DNA from: Planctomycetota bacterium
GTDB lineage: Bacteria; Planctomycetota; Phycisphaerae; SM23-33
Direction: 5' to 3'
DNA length: 57,629 bases
NCBI GenBank assembly: GCA_022705325.1
Contig: JAKJER010000040.1
Span: forward strand, 1 to 57,629
Below, in pieces: positions 16,165-25,119 of the stretch. The translations under genes were made by a program, and so were the position numbers. The notes beneath the pieces were generated by a model. The model did not search any database. It was not told the origin of the DNA and worked only from the letters and a program-made list of their open reading frames with translations. How positions within the stretch are numbered: the stretch's first letter is position 1; every line of letters begins with the position of its first letter.

Positions 16165-16400
16165 CGCCGGTTCATCCGGCGGGTGAAGAAGTCTGGGTGG
16201 GCTAGCAGGCGGACGGGCTCCTCTCCCCGGCCCCTGCCGGTTCATCCGGCAGGGGAAGAAGTCTGTCGGCTTGCGATCGGCGATGAAGGGCAGGCAAACT
16301 TGTTCACCTGCCGCACAAGGCGGCAGGGGCCCGACGAACGTGGCTCGGGGCTAGCTCGCCCAGACTGATCCACCCGCCGCACAAGGCGGCGGGGGTAAAG
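16165..16400. repeat. Large inverted repeat of four covarying hairpins (BIME/MITE-like)
   Basis: Four hairpins follow one another: CCCGCCGG-ttcat-CCGGCGGG, CCCTGCCGG-ttcat-CCGGCAGGG, CCTGCCGC-acaag-GCGGCAGG, CCCGCCGC-acaag-GCGGCGGG. The last two, with flanks, are degenerate reverse complements of the first two: the AAGTCTG...GGGCTAGC tail after hairpin 1 recurs inverted before hairpin 4. So the order is A1 A2 | A2' A1'. Stems 1/2 and 4/3 differ by paired substitutions (G-C to A-T), so pairing is kept. Confidence 0.8.
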
Positions 16401-16499
16401 CTGTGCGTAACAGCAAGGCTCCGCTTGAGGAATAGCACCGCTGGGATAGATCCTGGGAAAGGCCCTTCGGCAGACAGGCCATACCTCCGGCAGGCCAGG

Positions 16500-16700
16500 G
16501 CTATCATACGCTGGCCCGTTGGGCCTGGGCGGCCGGGGGACTGCAGATGTGGGTCATTGAGAGGCTGCAAACCCACAGAACAGGTCGGGCAGGGTCGCCC
16601 TGTGCAGTTGGCGCCTCTTGAAAGTGGGGATGAGCCAGGCGGAATCCCCATTGACGGTAATCAGCCCGCTGAGTAGACTATTATCCGCAAAAAGGACCGG
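16500..16700 (+). ncRNA. Structured RNA resembling a HEARO/IscB omega RNA, without an iscB gene
   Basis: The block holds TGTGGGT/ACCCACA (16548-16554, 16571-16577), a CAGGG/CCCTG hairpin, and TGGGGAT/ATCCCCA (16625-16631, 16644-16650). A long-range pairing AGAGG (16560-16564) / CCTCT (16614-16618) is possible. The pieces AGAGGCTGCAAACCC and GGGGATGAGCC...GAATCCCC resemble, from memory, the HEARO RNA scaffold. No HNH/RuvC gene follows; a PEP-CTERM gene starts about 80 bases on. The ends are approximate and the family call is tentative. Confidence 0.4.
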
Positions 16701-16782
16701 CCCAGGAGGCTTGGGCTGGGTAGGTATCGACCGGTACGGGACGGAAACGCCCGTGCATCCGAAGAAAGGAAGGAATGGTCAC

Positions 16783-18963
16783 ATGTCTACTCGTAGGTGG
16801 TATGCGCGCATTCTGTTTGTCGCTTTCCTGCTGAGCGCGGCAACGGCGGGATGGGCGGATTTCTTCACCAACGCCTCGATCCCCGCCGGCGAGAAGGCCG
16901 GGGTCCAACTGGTGTACGACCTGAACATTCCCGGCATCAGCCCGGGCTGGCGGAACACGACGCCGGTCCCCTACACCGTGAACAACGCCGCCGGCATCGC
17001 GACGGGGTCCTATAACCGGATCGGCTACTATCTGGAGGTCGGCAGCGAGTATGTGTACGTGTCGATGGACGCGTTCGACACCAACGCCAGCCGGATCGGC
17101 TACCCTCACAATGTGAACAACCCGGTCGCCCGCCAGATCATCGTCAACAACGCGAACGTCTATTCCAACGACCCCACCATCACCCCGGGCACGGGCATCT
17201 CCACCGTCAACCTGGAGATGTGGCCCAGCAACTATTCCACGACGAGGAACGCCCTCATCCTCGGCGGCAGCGACTCCGCCTTCGACTGGAACGACAGCGG
17301 GTTCTCGACAGGGGCCGGACACGGTTCCTTCCAGGTCCACAACTACGGGGCCGGGCAGGTCCTCTTCGGGCACAGCGACTGGGGCGGCAACACCACCACC
17401 GAACCGACCGAACTGGGTATCGGGACCAACACGACCGGGACCGGCCACCAGGACTGGACATTCTCGAACACCGGCAGCGTGGGCCGGCTCCAGATCGTCG
17501 TGGGCGGCGGGGCGTTCGTGGCGGCCCCGGTGGGCGGGCACGTGGCGGCCGGGCACTGGGTCGGCGACGACTACGCCGGCAGCGGCACGTGGGTCAACCG
17601 CAACTCGGCCTTCGCCAACGCCAACCCGACGGCGGCCACCACGTACCGGACCAACCAGCCGGCCGCCGGCGCGACGGTCAACTCGCACGGGTCGGTCCTG
17701 TTGAACTCCTTTGACGACGGCAACCTGGCGACCGGGGCTGACTTCACCGTTCCCGGCAGCGTCTCGGTGCCGCTGGGCGGGACCAACCCCACCAGCGGGG
17801 CGCGGGCCATCACGTTCACCACGGTCTTCCAGACGCGTGACGGCGTGGCCGGGCACGGCGGGAACTTCTGGCAGTGGTCGGGGCTTTTCGGAAACGAGAG
17901 GCCCGGCGGCGGGCGCGGCGACTGGGCCATGTCCTACACGGGCACCAACGCCTCCGGCTTCCAGTCCGACAACTCTATCACGGGCACCTCCGGCAACATC
18001 AACAACAACGCCCCCCACGTGATCTCTCTGACCTACGAGCCCAACGGGACGATGTCGGTGTGGGTGGATGGGCAGAAGCAGAACAGTGTGGTCTCCAACT
18101 GGCTGGCCGCCGACCTGGCCCGCACCCTGGAGCGCACCGCCACCGAATCCGCCTTCAGCATCGGCGCCAGCACCACCCTCAACAACTCCGATACCTGGTT
18201 CGCCCACGGCGACATGCTCGAGGCCCGCATCGACTCCTTCTCAGCCGTCGGCGCCCTGGCCTCGTCCAACCTGAACCAGGGCCAGACCGCCGTCCTGCAC
18301 AACCACCTGGCCAGCAAGTACGGCACGAGCCTGCTGGCCAACAGCCTCTATGCCGGCTCCACGCCCGCCAACGGCGACTACGATAACGGGGTCTGCGGCA
18401 TCGCCCAGGTCAACGGAGAGGCCATCGACTACGGCGACGACGCATGGCTGACCAGCCTGCGATCCTCCGGCCTGACCGTCACCGAACGGAACAACTCCCT
18501 GTCCGACGGCGAGGCGGTGCTGGCCGGGCATCAGGACTTCATCGGAGCCGGCGTGCCCTTCAGCTCGCTGGTGAGCAGCGATCTGCCGAATAACTTCGAC
18601 GAGCGGCTGGACCGCGTCTGGTTCGTCCAGGAGACCGGCGACGTGGACTACAGCCTCACCTTCGACCTGAGCGACCTGGGCATCTCGCCCCCGCTGGACA
18701 GCCCCTTCCGGCTGCTGATCTCCGAGACCAACGCCTACGACTTCCTCGTCGCCGACCTGATGCCCAGCATCAACGGCGACCGGATCACCTTCGACCTGAC
18801 CAACATGGAGTTCTCCGGCAACGACGCCTACGTGACGCTGGGGCTGATGGCGATCCCCGAGCCGGCGACGCTGGCCCTGCTGGGCCTGGCCGCGACGGGC
18901 CTGGGCGGCTACCTCCGCAGACGCTGCAAAGGGCGGGCACGTCATCCGGGAAGGGCTGACTAA
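16783..18963 (+). CDS. PEP-CTERM sorted secreted protein
   Basis: The 726-residue product has an N-terminal signal (RRWYARILFVAFLLSAATAGWA) and a C-terminal PEP-CTERM tail (IPEPATLALLGLAATGLGG, then YLRRRCKGR), the sorting signal processed by exosortase. The body is Asn/Thr/Gly-rich; a central portion (about 340-520, including GTMSVWVDGQKQNSVV) resembles LamG-like jelly-roll folds. The function is probably at the cell surface or in matrix, perhaps carbohydrate binding; nothing catalytic is seen. The ATG at 16783 follows AAGGAAGG and begins the signal peptide; the frame is open to 16618 through the RNA-like region. It is followed after 12 bases by another PEP-CTERM gene. Confidence 0.85.
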   Translation: MSTRRWYARILFVAFLLSAATAGWADFFTNASIPAGEKAGVQLVYDLNIPGISPGWRNTTPVPYTVNNAAGIATGSYNRIGYYLEVGSEYVYVSMDAFDTNASRIGYPHNVNNPVARQIIVNNANVYSNDPTITPGTGISTVNLEMWPSNYSTTRNALILGGSDSAFDWNDSGFSTGAGHGSFQVHNYGAGQVLFGHSDWGGNTTTEPTELGIGTNTTGTGHQDWTFSNTGSVGRLQIVVGGGAFVAAPVGGHVAAGHWVGDDYAGSGTWVNRNSAFANANPTAATTYRTNQPAAGATVNSHGSVLLNSFDDGNLATGADFTVPGSVSVPLGGTNPTSGARAITFTTVFQTRDGVAGHGGNFWQWSGLFGNERPGGGRGDWAMSYTGTNASGFQSDNSITGTSGNINNNAPHVISLTYEPNGTMSVWVDGQKQNSVVSNWLAADLARTLERTATESAFSIGASTTLNNSDTWFAHGDMLEARIDSFSAVGALASSNLNQGQTAVLHNHLASKYGTSLLANSLYAGSTPANGDYDNGVCGIAQVNGEAIDYGDDAWLTSLRSSGLTVTERNNSLSDGEAVLAGHQDFIGAGVPFSSLVSSDLPNNFDERLDRVWFVQETGDVDYSLTFDLSDLGISPPLDSPFRLLISETNAYDFLVADLMPSINGDRITFDLTNMEFSGNDAYVTLGLMAIPEPATLALLGLAATGLGGYLRRRCKGRARHPGRAD

Positions 18964-18975
18964 AGGAGAAGCAAA

Positions 18976-20040
18976 ATGTGGATTCATATCAGTTACTCGG
19001 AAAGGACTGTCATGACCACGACAAGCGCAACGGCAAGATCTCTTCTGATCGTCTCCTTGGCATTCGGATTGCTGGTCTGCTGCCCAGTACGTTCGGCCGA
19101 TGCCGGGCTGCTCGCGCATTACGCCTTTGACGGTGACGCGTCGGACAGCAGTGTCAACGGCAACAACGCGTCTGCGAGCGGCGGCGTCGATTTCACGGCA
19201 AGCGGCGGGGGCTTCACCGGCAATGTCGGTGACCGGGCGGTCAATTTCGACGCTGCGGGTGAAGTCGTTGTGGCGCCCGTTGCTGCCTTCCAGACCATGA
19301 ACACCAACAATGCGGCAACCGTATCGTTGTGGGTCTTCGGTGATGCGGCGCAGCAACCACGCAACGACACGATATTCTCATTCAACCAGAACGGCAATCG
19401 ACAGTTCATGTCCCACCTGCCTTGGGGCGATGGAACGGTCTACTTCGACACGGGTGGTTGTTGTGGCAGCAATACACGGCAGACGGTGAATCGCCCCGCA
19501 GGCGAATGGAAGGGCGCCTGGAACCACTACACGTACATCAAGGATGGCAATAACAAGTCACTTTGGATCAACGGGACGATTCGAATCAATCAGGTGGGAG
19601 GCGCTACGGCGCCAATCAACGCGTTCAACGAGGCGGCGATAGGCGCGGAACGCACGAATGGGACCAACAATTACCGGGGCCTCGTGGACGACCTGGGTAT
19701 CTGGGACGTAGGGCTGAGTCCTGCAGAAGCGCGGGCGCTGTATACCTTGGCCGTCGAACCGGGCCTCCAGTACGGCGTCAGCGACGCCAATCGGCTGTTC
19801 GAGTTGTTTGCCGCCGGGACAGGCGACGAAGCGTTTGGCGACCTGACGTGGATCAATGCCTCTGGGCTGGATGGTTCGGCGGGGGATGTCCTGTATCTCG
19901 GCGGCGGAGCCTATCAGCTCGTGCTGGACGACAACGGTAATGGTCTGGTTGGCACGGTCCCCGAGCCGGCGACGCTGGCCCTGCTGGGCTTGGCCGCGAC
20001 AGGTCTGGGCGGCTACCTTCGCCGACGCCGCACGGCGTGA
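18976..20040 (+). CDS. LamG-domain PEP-CTERM protein
   Basis: The 354-residue product contains a signal peptide (SLLIVSLAFGLLVCCPVRSADAG), a LamG/concanavalin-like fold (about 45-250: LLAHYAFDGDASDSSVNGNN ... GLVDDLGIWDVGLSPAEARALY) and the tail VPEPATLALLGLAATGLGG followed by YLRRRRTA. LamG domains bind sugars or proteins, so this is a probable surface-anchored binding protein. Two starts are plausible: the ATG at 18976 behind AAAGGAG, used here, and the ATG at 19012 behind GGAAAGGA, which gives a more compact signal peptide. It shares a transcription unit with the preceding gene; a strong hairpin follows its stop. Confidence 0.87.
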   Translation: MWIHISYSERTVMTTTSATARSLLIVSLAFGLLVCCPVRSADAGLLAHYAFDGDASDSSVNGNNASASGGVDFTASGGGFTGNVGDRAVNFDAAGEVVVAPVAAFQTMNTNNAATVSLWVFGDAAQQPRNDTIFSFNQNGNRQFMSHLPWGDGTVYFDTGGCCGSNTRQTVNRPAGEWKGAWNHYTYIKDGNNKSLWINGTIRINQVGGATAPINAFNEAAIGAERTNGTNNYRGLVDDLGIWDVGLSPAEARALYTLAVEPGLQYGVSDANRLFELFAAGTGDEAFGDLTWINASGLDGSAGDVLYLGGGAYQLVLDDNGNGLVGTVPEPATLALLGLAATGLGGYLRRRRTA

Positions 20041-20070
20041 CGACCAGAGGCGACAACCTTCCTTCGCGAC

Positions 20071-20105
20071 GCAAACGGGCGGGTCCATGCGGCCCGCCCG
20101 TTTGC
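20071..20105. terminator. Terminator-like hairpin after the PEP-CTERM pair
   Basis: GCAAACGGGCGGG (20071-20083) pairs perfectly with CCCGCCCGTTTGC (20093-20105) around a 9-base loop, 31 bases after the stop. The T residues are within the stem, so it could work in either direction. Confidence 0.65.
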
Positions 20106-20296
20106 CAGTCACTTGACGCAGAGAGCCGGAAGAGCCCGCGCCGCAACCGGAGCCCGGGCGGTAGACGCGAGGCGGGCGCGAGGCTATAGTGGCGATCACC
20201 GCAAATCTGGATCGTGTTCAGGTCGGCCGTGACTGGGAAAAGTCGGACACTGCAAGTCTTTCCCCGGGTAACCTGGATAGAAGTGGAGACGCTCTC

Positions 20297-21727
20297 ATGA
20301 TCGCGCGGCGCACTTTGCTCAAGGCGGGGGCTGGAGCGCTCTCCCTGACGGCGCTTGGATCGCTCCAAGCCGCCGAAGACAGCCCGCCAGCCCCAACCGT
20401 CGCCGGCGGCGCGAAGCCCCACCCCTTGCCCTCCCCCGCCCAGATCCGCTGGCAGGAAGCCGAGATCGGCTTGCTCTACGACTTCATCCTTCCCACCGCG
20501 GTGGGCAACCACAATCTGCGAAAGGTCCACGACCCCAAACTCTACAACCCCAAGAGCCTCGACACCGAGCAATGGCTCGACTGGGCCGGCGACGCGGGAG
20601 TCCGCTACGCCGTCTTCACCGCTCACCATTTCAGCGGCTTCATGCAGTGGCAAAGCGATGCCTACCCTTACGGCCTGAAACAGGCCGCCTGGAAGAACGG
20701 CAAGGGCGACGTCGCCGCCGACTTCGCCGAATCCTGCCGCAAGCGCAACATCGGCTGCGGTTTCTACTACAGCGTCCACATCAACGCTTATCACCAGGTG
20801 TGGAAATACTACGTGAACTGGGGCAAGGGCAAGGGCACGCCCGAGCAGGCCGCCTACAACCGCATCTGCGAGCGGCAGATGGACGAACTCACGCGTAAGT
20901 ACGGCCCGCTGATCCAGATCTGGATGGACTCCGGCAGCATCACGCCGTCCGAAGGCGGAGCCGACCTTGTCCCCATCTTCGAGAAGAACCAGCCCGACAG
21001 CGTCTTCTACTCCGGCACCTACCGCGCCGACGTCCGCTGGGTCGGCAACGAATCTGGCCATGCCGGCAACCCCAACTATGCCACCATGCCCATCCTGCCG
21101 GGCGGCCGGGTAGGACATAAGCAGTGGATGCAGACGCCGGAGCACCGCAAGCTCCTCCACTCCGGCGACCCGAACGGGAACTACTGGTGCCCCGCCATGG
21201 TGGACATCCCCATTCGCGGCCGGCGCGGCGTCCACGACTGGTACTGGTTCCCGAACAAAGAGAGAGGCATATACACCGCCGACGAACTGATGACCGTCTA
21301 TTACAATTCCGTCGGCCGCAACAGCAACATGGTCGTCGGCATCGCCGTCGACCCCGATGGCGTCGTGCCGCAGGCGGACATCGACGCCATGCTCGCCTTC
21401 GGCAAGGAACTCAAGCGCCGCTTCGGCAAGGCCGTCGCGGAAACAAGCGGCAAGGGCGCCGCGCTGGAACTCGCCCTGCCGCGGCCCCGGCGCATCGATC
21501 ACGTCGTCCTCCAGGAGCAGATCGCCCAGGGCGAGCGCGTCCGCGAATACACCGTCGAGGGGCTCACCGGCGGCGACAATTGGCGGGAGCTTGCCAAGGG
21601 CCGGTCCATCGGCCACAAATGGATCCACCGCTTCGACCCGGTCGAGGTGGCAAAGATCCGGCTGCGGGTCACGTCATCGACGGCCGAGCCCCGAATCCGC
21701 CGCATGGCCTGCTTCGCCACGGCCTGA
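20297..21727 (+). CDS. Exported GH29-like alpha-L-fucosidase
   Basis: The 476-residue product starts with a twin-arginine-like signal (ARRTLLKAGAGALSLTALG). The TIM barrel shows the family landmarks AVFTAHHFSGFMQW (fucose-pocket His residues), CGFYYSVHIN and LIQIWMDSG, where Asp211 is in the position of the catalytic nucleophile. A C-terminal beta-sandwich follows from about 390. GH29 enzymes release L-fucose from glycans with retention. The motif QIWMDSG rather than the common WFDG or WNDG suggests a divergent subgroup, so a related galactosidase-type activity is possible. The ATG at 20297 follows TGGAG; the upstream open frame to 20189 is not signal-like. Confidence 0.82.
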   Translation: MIARRTLLKAGAGALSLTALGSLQAAEDSPPAPTVAGGAKPHPLPSPAQIRWQEAEIGLLYDFILPTAVGNHNLRKVHDPKLYNPKSLDTEQWLDWAGDAGVRYAVFTAHHFSGFMQWQSDAYPYGLKQAAWKNGKGDVAADFAESCRKRNIGCGFYYSVHINAYHQVWKYYVNWGKGKGTPEQAAYNRICERQMDELTRKYGPLIQIWMDSGSITPSEGGADLVPIFEKNQPDSVFYSGTYRADVRWVGNESGHAGNPNYATMPILPGGRVGHKQWMQTPEHRKLLHSGDPNGNYWCPAMVDIPIRGRRGVHDWYWFPNKERGIYTADELMTVYYNSVGRNSNMVVGIAVDPDGVVPQADIDAMLAFGKELKRRFGKAVAETSGKGAALELALPRPRRIDHVVLQEQIAQGERVREYTVEGLTGGDNWRELAKGRSIGHKWIHRFDPVEVAKIRLRVTSSTAEPRIRRMACFATA

Positions 21728-21834
21728 GCCGGGCAGGTCATCCGGCGAATCCCGGGGTAATGGCCACAAACACGGATCGACCGCCCTCAGGTAAAAACCT
21801 GCGGAAAAGCCCAAGAAAGGAATGACGCAGGCAC

Positions 21835-21863
21835 TTGACAGAAATCCGGAACCTGCGGATAAT
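21835..21863 (+). promoter_or_regulatory. Sigma-70-type promoter of the autotransporter-like PEP-CTERM gene
   Basis: TTGACA (21835-21840) is followed after exactly 17 bases by GATAAT (21858-21863). The expected start site is near 21870, giving a leader of about 95 bases to the ATG at 21966. That leader contains a hairpin CCGCAAG (21900-21906) / CTTGCGG (21924-21930) with a nested GGCC/GGCC pair. Confidence 0.72.
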
Positions 21864-21965
21864 ATTTACAGTATACGCAAACGGAGGGCCTGGTTGAGTC
21901 CGCAAGGGCCGCGTAGGCCGAGACTTGCGGCCTCTATTGCCTTTATGGCAGAAGTGAGGTCTATC

Positions 21966-24308
21966 ATGTGTGCGACGAGACTTGCAGTCCTCCTTGCGAC
22001 GGCATCCCTTCTCTTTGGGGCGTTCCAAGCACCGGCCGCCCAGACTCCCTACTATTGGTACGGCGACGGCACGAACCTCGGCGGCGGCGGCACGTGGAAT
22101 CTCAGCGGCAACAACTGGTCTTCCAGCAACACCGGCGGCGGCGTGACGAACTGGCCCAACGACGCCGCGCACGACGCCTATTTCCAAGGTGTCGCCGGCG
22201 GCACGGTTACCGTTGACGCGAGCGTCACCAGCGCCGGCAATTTGTACTTCGCCACGGGCGGCTATACGTTGACCGGCACCGGAACGGTCACCCTTGGCGC
22301 CGGCGCTGCCGCGGTCACCGTCGATTCCGGCGTTACGGCAACCATTGGAACATGTCTGACCAATGCCGGTCCCTTCAACAAGAACGGGGCCGGCACATTG
22401 TACTTCACCGCCAGGCAGAAGTTTGGTTCCACGACGAAGGTGGTCAACGTCAATGAAGGAACGTTGAAGCTGGGGGCCGCGCCGTTCATGTATTCGAGCA
22501 GCGCGATCAACGTATACGGGACCGGCACGCTGGACATGGCCGGCTTGCAGATCAACGCCAACACGATATCTGCCTATAGTCTATACGGTGGAACGTTCAC
22601 GTCCAGTAGTTCCTCCCCGATTAGCGCGACGGCAGGGACGTTCACTGCCCAGCCTGGCTATGGCAGCACCATTCTGTCAGGTCCCTCGGCTTATCTCATT
22701 GCCCCCTATGCCGGTTATACCTGGGGGAATGTGGCCGGCGGGGGCGCGCTGACCGTAGCAGGCCCCAGCGGATATGCCGCGAGCACTACGGCGGGACGCC
22801 TCAATTTCAAGAACTCCACCCAGACCGGTCCCTTGACCATCCAGAACGGCGTGGCGTCTTTCTGGTCAACGGCCGCCGGCGCGATCAGCCTGACAACCGG
22901 CAATCTGACGCTCCACAATGGCGTGCTGGCCGTTCAGGCCGGCTCCACCAGCGGTGACTATCTGATTCCTTCTTTCACCAGTTCGCTTGGCGCCGGCGCG
23001 GGCCAGGTCCAATGGATCGGAGACGGCGGTTTCGGCGCCTTGTCCACATCCTCCCCGACGCTGACCGTCAATCTCGGCGGAAACGCAACTCCTGACGCAC
23101 TTGCCTGGGGGCAGCAGTATTTCGTGCAGGACGGCTCCAAACTCGTGTTTGGCGGAGCCGAGTTGAACAACAGCACCACTGTCACCAGCACGGTGATCTG
23201 GAAGAACCCCATCGATCTGGCCAACAGCGGCGACGCCACGCGCACCATCGACGTGGAGAGCCTCAAGACGGATTCCCATGCCGCCCTCGCCCAGATGGAT
23301 GGAGCGCTATCGGATAGCGGCGGCGTGGGCAGCTTGACGAAGACGGGCGCCGGCGTGTTGATCCTCAATGCCGCCAACACCTATCACGGCACGACCGCCA
23401 TCAGCACCGGCACGCTGCAGATAGCCGATGCCTTGGCGTTGCAGAACAGCACCCTGGACATGAAGAGCGGCGATGCCGGCCTGGTCTCGTGGGGTGCGAG
23501 CCCCGCCACGTTCACCCTGGGCGGCCTGCAAGGGACCCGGAATCTGAACATGGGCGGCAAGACTCTCCGGATCGGCAATAACGACACCGACACGACTTAC
23601 GGCGGCGCGCTGAGCAACGGCACGCTGGAAAAGGTCGGCAACGGCACGCTGCTCCTGGCCGGCGTGAACACCTACGGGGGCGACACGACGATTCTCGCCG
23701 GCACGCTGTTGGTCGACGGTAGCCTGGCCAGTGGGTCGGTCATCGTCAACGCGGGCGGCGTCCTTGGCGGCACGGGCAGCCTCGCCGGCCAGATCAGCGG
23801 CGCCGGTCTGGTCAGCCCCGCCCGCAGCCCCGGCACGCTGACGGCCGACTCGGTCAACCCCGCCGGCGGGCTCGACTTCGGCTTCGAATACACCAACCCC
23901 ACCGGCTCGACCAGCGGCAACGACGTGCTGAATCTGACCGGAGCGACGCCCTTCGCCCAGCCCCTGTCGGCCGACAACACCGTGGGCATCTACCTCGGCG
24001 TGACCGCGCTCAACGCCGGCGACACGTTCGCGGGCGGCTTTGCGGTGACCACGGGCGACCTGCTCAGCCAGATCGCCGACGGCGACTTCGAGTACTACAT
24101 CCTCGGCACCGGACCGTCGCAGGTGACGTTCAACGGGCAGACGTACATCCCGCTGCACGACTGGAACGTCGATTACTACTTCACCCGCACGAGCGAAAAC
24201 GGAACGCTGGTGCTGAACTCGCAGGTGCCCGAGCCGGTCACGATGGCTCTCCTGGGCCTGGCCGTCACGGGTCTGGGCGGGTACGTCCGCCGGAGACGGG
24301 CGGCCTGA
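21966..24308 (+). CDS. PEP-CTERM protein with autotransporter-like beta-strand repeats
   Basis: The 780-residue product starts with a signal peptide (RLAVLLATASLLFGAFQAPAAQ). The body is built of Gly/Thr/Asn-rich strands such as LTKTGAGVLILNAANTYHG and LEKVGNGTLLLAGVNTYGG, the passenger repeat typical of autotransporter-associated beta-helices. It ends in the PEP-CTERM tail VPEPVTMALLGLAVTGLGG and YVRRRRAA, not in a translocator barrel, so export is via signal peptide and exosortase-type sorting. It is probably a surface or matrix beta-helix. The ATG at 21966 follows GAGG by six bases; the frame is open from 21822 through the promoter, which is not coding. Confidence 0.85.
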   Translation: MCATRLAVLLATASLLFGAFQAPAAQTPYYWYGDGTNLGGGGTWNLSGNNWSSSNTGGGVTNWPNDAAHDAYFQGVAGGTVTVDASVTSAGNLYFATGGYTLTGTGTVTLGAGAAAVTVDSGVTATIGTCLTNAGPFNKNGAGTLYFTARQKFGSTTKVVNVNEGTLKLGAAPFMYSSSAINVYGTGTLDMAGLQINANTISAYSLYGGTFTSSSSSPISATAGTFTAQPGYGSTILSGPSAYLIAPYAGYTWGNVAGGGALTVAGPSGYAASTTAGRLNFKNSTQTGPLTIQNGVASFWSTAAGAISLTTGNLTLHNGVLAVQAGSTSGDYLIPSFTSSLGAGAGQVQWIGDGGFGALSTSSPTLTVNLGGNATPDALAWGQQYFVQDGSKLVFGGAELNNSTTVTSTVIWKNPIDLANSGDATRTIDVESLKTDSHAALAQMDGALSDSGGVGSLTKTGAGVLILNAANTYHGTTAISTGTLQIADALALQNSTLDMKSGDAGLVSWGASPATFTLGGLQGTRNLNMGGKTLRIGNNDTDTTYGGALSNGTLEKVGNGTLLLAGVNTYGGDTTILAGTLLVDGSLASGSVIVNAGGVLGGTGSLAGQISGAGLVSPARSPGTLTADSVNPAGGLDFGFEYTNPTGSTSGNDVLNLTGATPFAQPLSADNTVGIYLGVTALNAGDTFAGGFAVTTGDLLSQIADGDFEYYILGTGPSQVTFNGQTYIPLHDWNVDYYFTRTSENGTLVLNSQVPEPVTMALLGLAVTGLGGYVRRRRAA

Positions 24309-24341
24309 CAGCGCAGCCGAAGAAGAGACGAATTCAACGTG

Positions 24342-24373
24342 AATGGGCGGACCCCTGCGGCCCGCCCGTTTAC
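24342..24373 (+). terminator. Terminator-like hairpin after the beta-helix gene
   Basis: AATGGGCGG (24342-24350) pairs with CCGCCCGTT (24362-24370) and is followed by T residues. The right arm CGGCCCGCCCGTTT is the same as in the hairpin at 20071-20105. Confidence 0.6.
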
Positions 24374-24415
24374 TTAAGTCGCGTGCAACAAGCCGACCGC
24401 ACTCATGCGAGGATT

Positions 24416-24690
24416 GCCGCAGTAGCGAAGAATCCCGGACAAGGCGCCCGTTTCCTACCCTCCTGTTAAATAGGAAGCCGCCGACGCGACAGAGAGTCCG
24501 AGAGCGGCGCGAAAACGCTCTCCGCGAGCGCTCTCGCGGTTAACAGGGCCGGGATGGGCTGCGGCAGGGCTCGCCAGGCGTGCTGCCGCAACAGACTTCC
24601 GCAACGTGCGTTACGGGCGACGTTTCAGCGGATGCTTCGAGCCGGGCGTTCACCCCAGAGAAAAGGCCAGAGGCTTGTTTGCCTTTGGCC
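24416..24690. repeat. 275-bp direct repeat, copy 1 (structured, possibly an RNA)
   Basis: It aligns with 35756-36030 without a single gap; over the 270 bases from 24421 I count 34 differences (about 87 percent identity). Copy 1 forms GAGAGCG (24500-24506) / CGCTCTC (24516-24522). At the same place copy 2 forms a different but equally stable stem, so the hairpin is kept by paired changes. A GGCAG...CTGCC hairpin lies near 24561-24588, and the right end is a terminator-like hairpin with the U-run on the minus strand. Confidence 0.8.
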
Positions 24691-25119
24691 AAATCTGGGC
24701 GATTCGGACGGGTTTCATGAAGCGGAGACGGAGCAAGGGTCTGGTGCATATCGCCAAAGCCAGGGGGAAAGTTGCCGGTCGCGAGACAGCCAGTGACGGA
24801 TTCGACGCAAGCGAACAGAGAGAACAGAGACCTGAAGCCTCGACACCTCCGGGCGGTCCGGGGTAGACCTACGCGTGGGCGCTACGTGCTCAGCCCGCCC
24901 GCGCCACGGTTTCTGCTCCGCCCTTTACAAACGCTCCGAACCTCTACGGGGCTCTCCGCCAGAGGCGGAGGCTTAAGCAGGTAGTCACATCCTCCAGACG
25001 CCTCAGCGGGACATGCCCACAACGGCCGCCACGACCCTCCCGGCCGGACAGTGGCCCATGGCGAGTGTTTATGTCATCGAGTGAGGAGCGGAGTTGGGAA
25101 TGACGGCAGCGCAGTGAGG
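24691..25119. other. Intergenic stretch without a recognised gene
   Basis: The region between repeat copy 1 and the end of the anti-sigma gene has only short, unconvincing frames. A small hairpin CTCCGCC/GGCGGAG lies at 24954-24970. Confidence 0.45.

Noticed and set aside
16165..16400. CRISPR array
   Set aside because: Four similar palindromes, but in opposed orientation, without uniform spacers and without cas genes.
24606..24866. Small basic frame after repeat copy 1
   Set aside because: It starts inside the repeat, but copy 2 does not keep the frame beyond the shared part, so it is probably chance.
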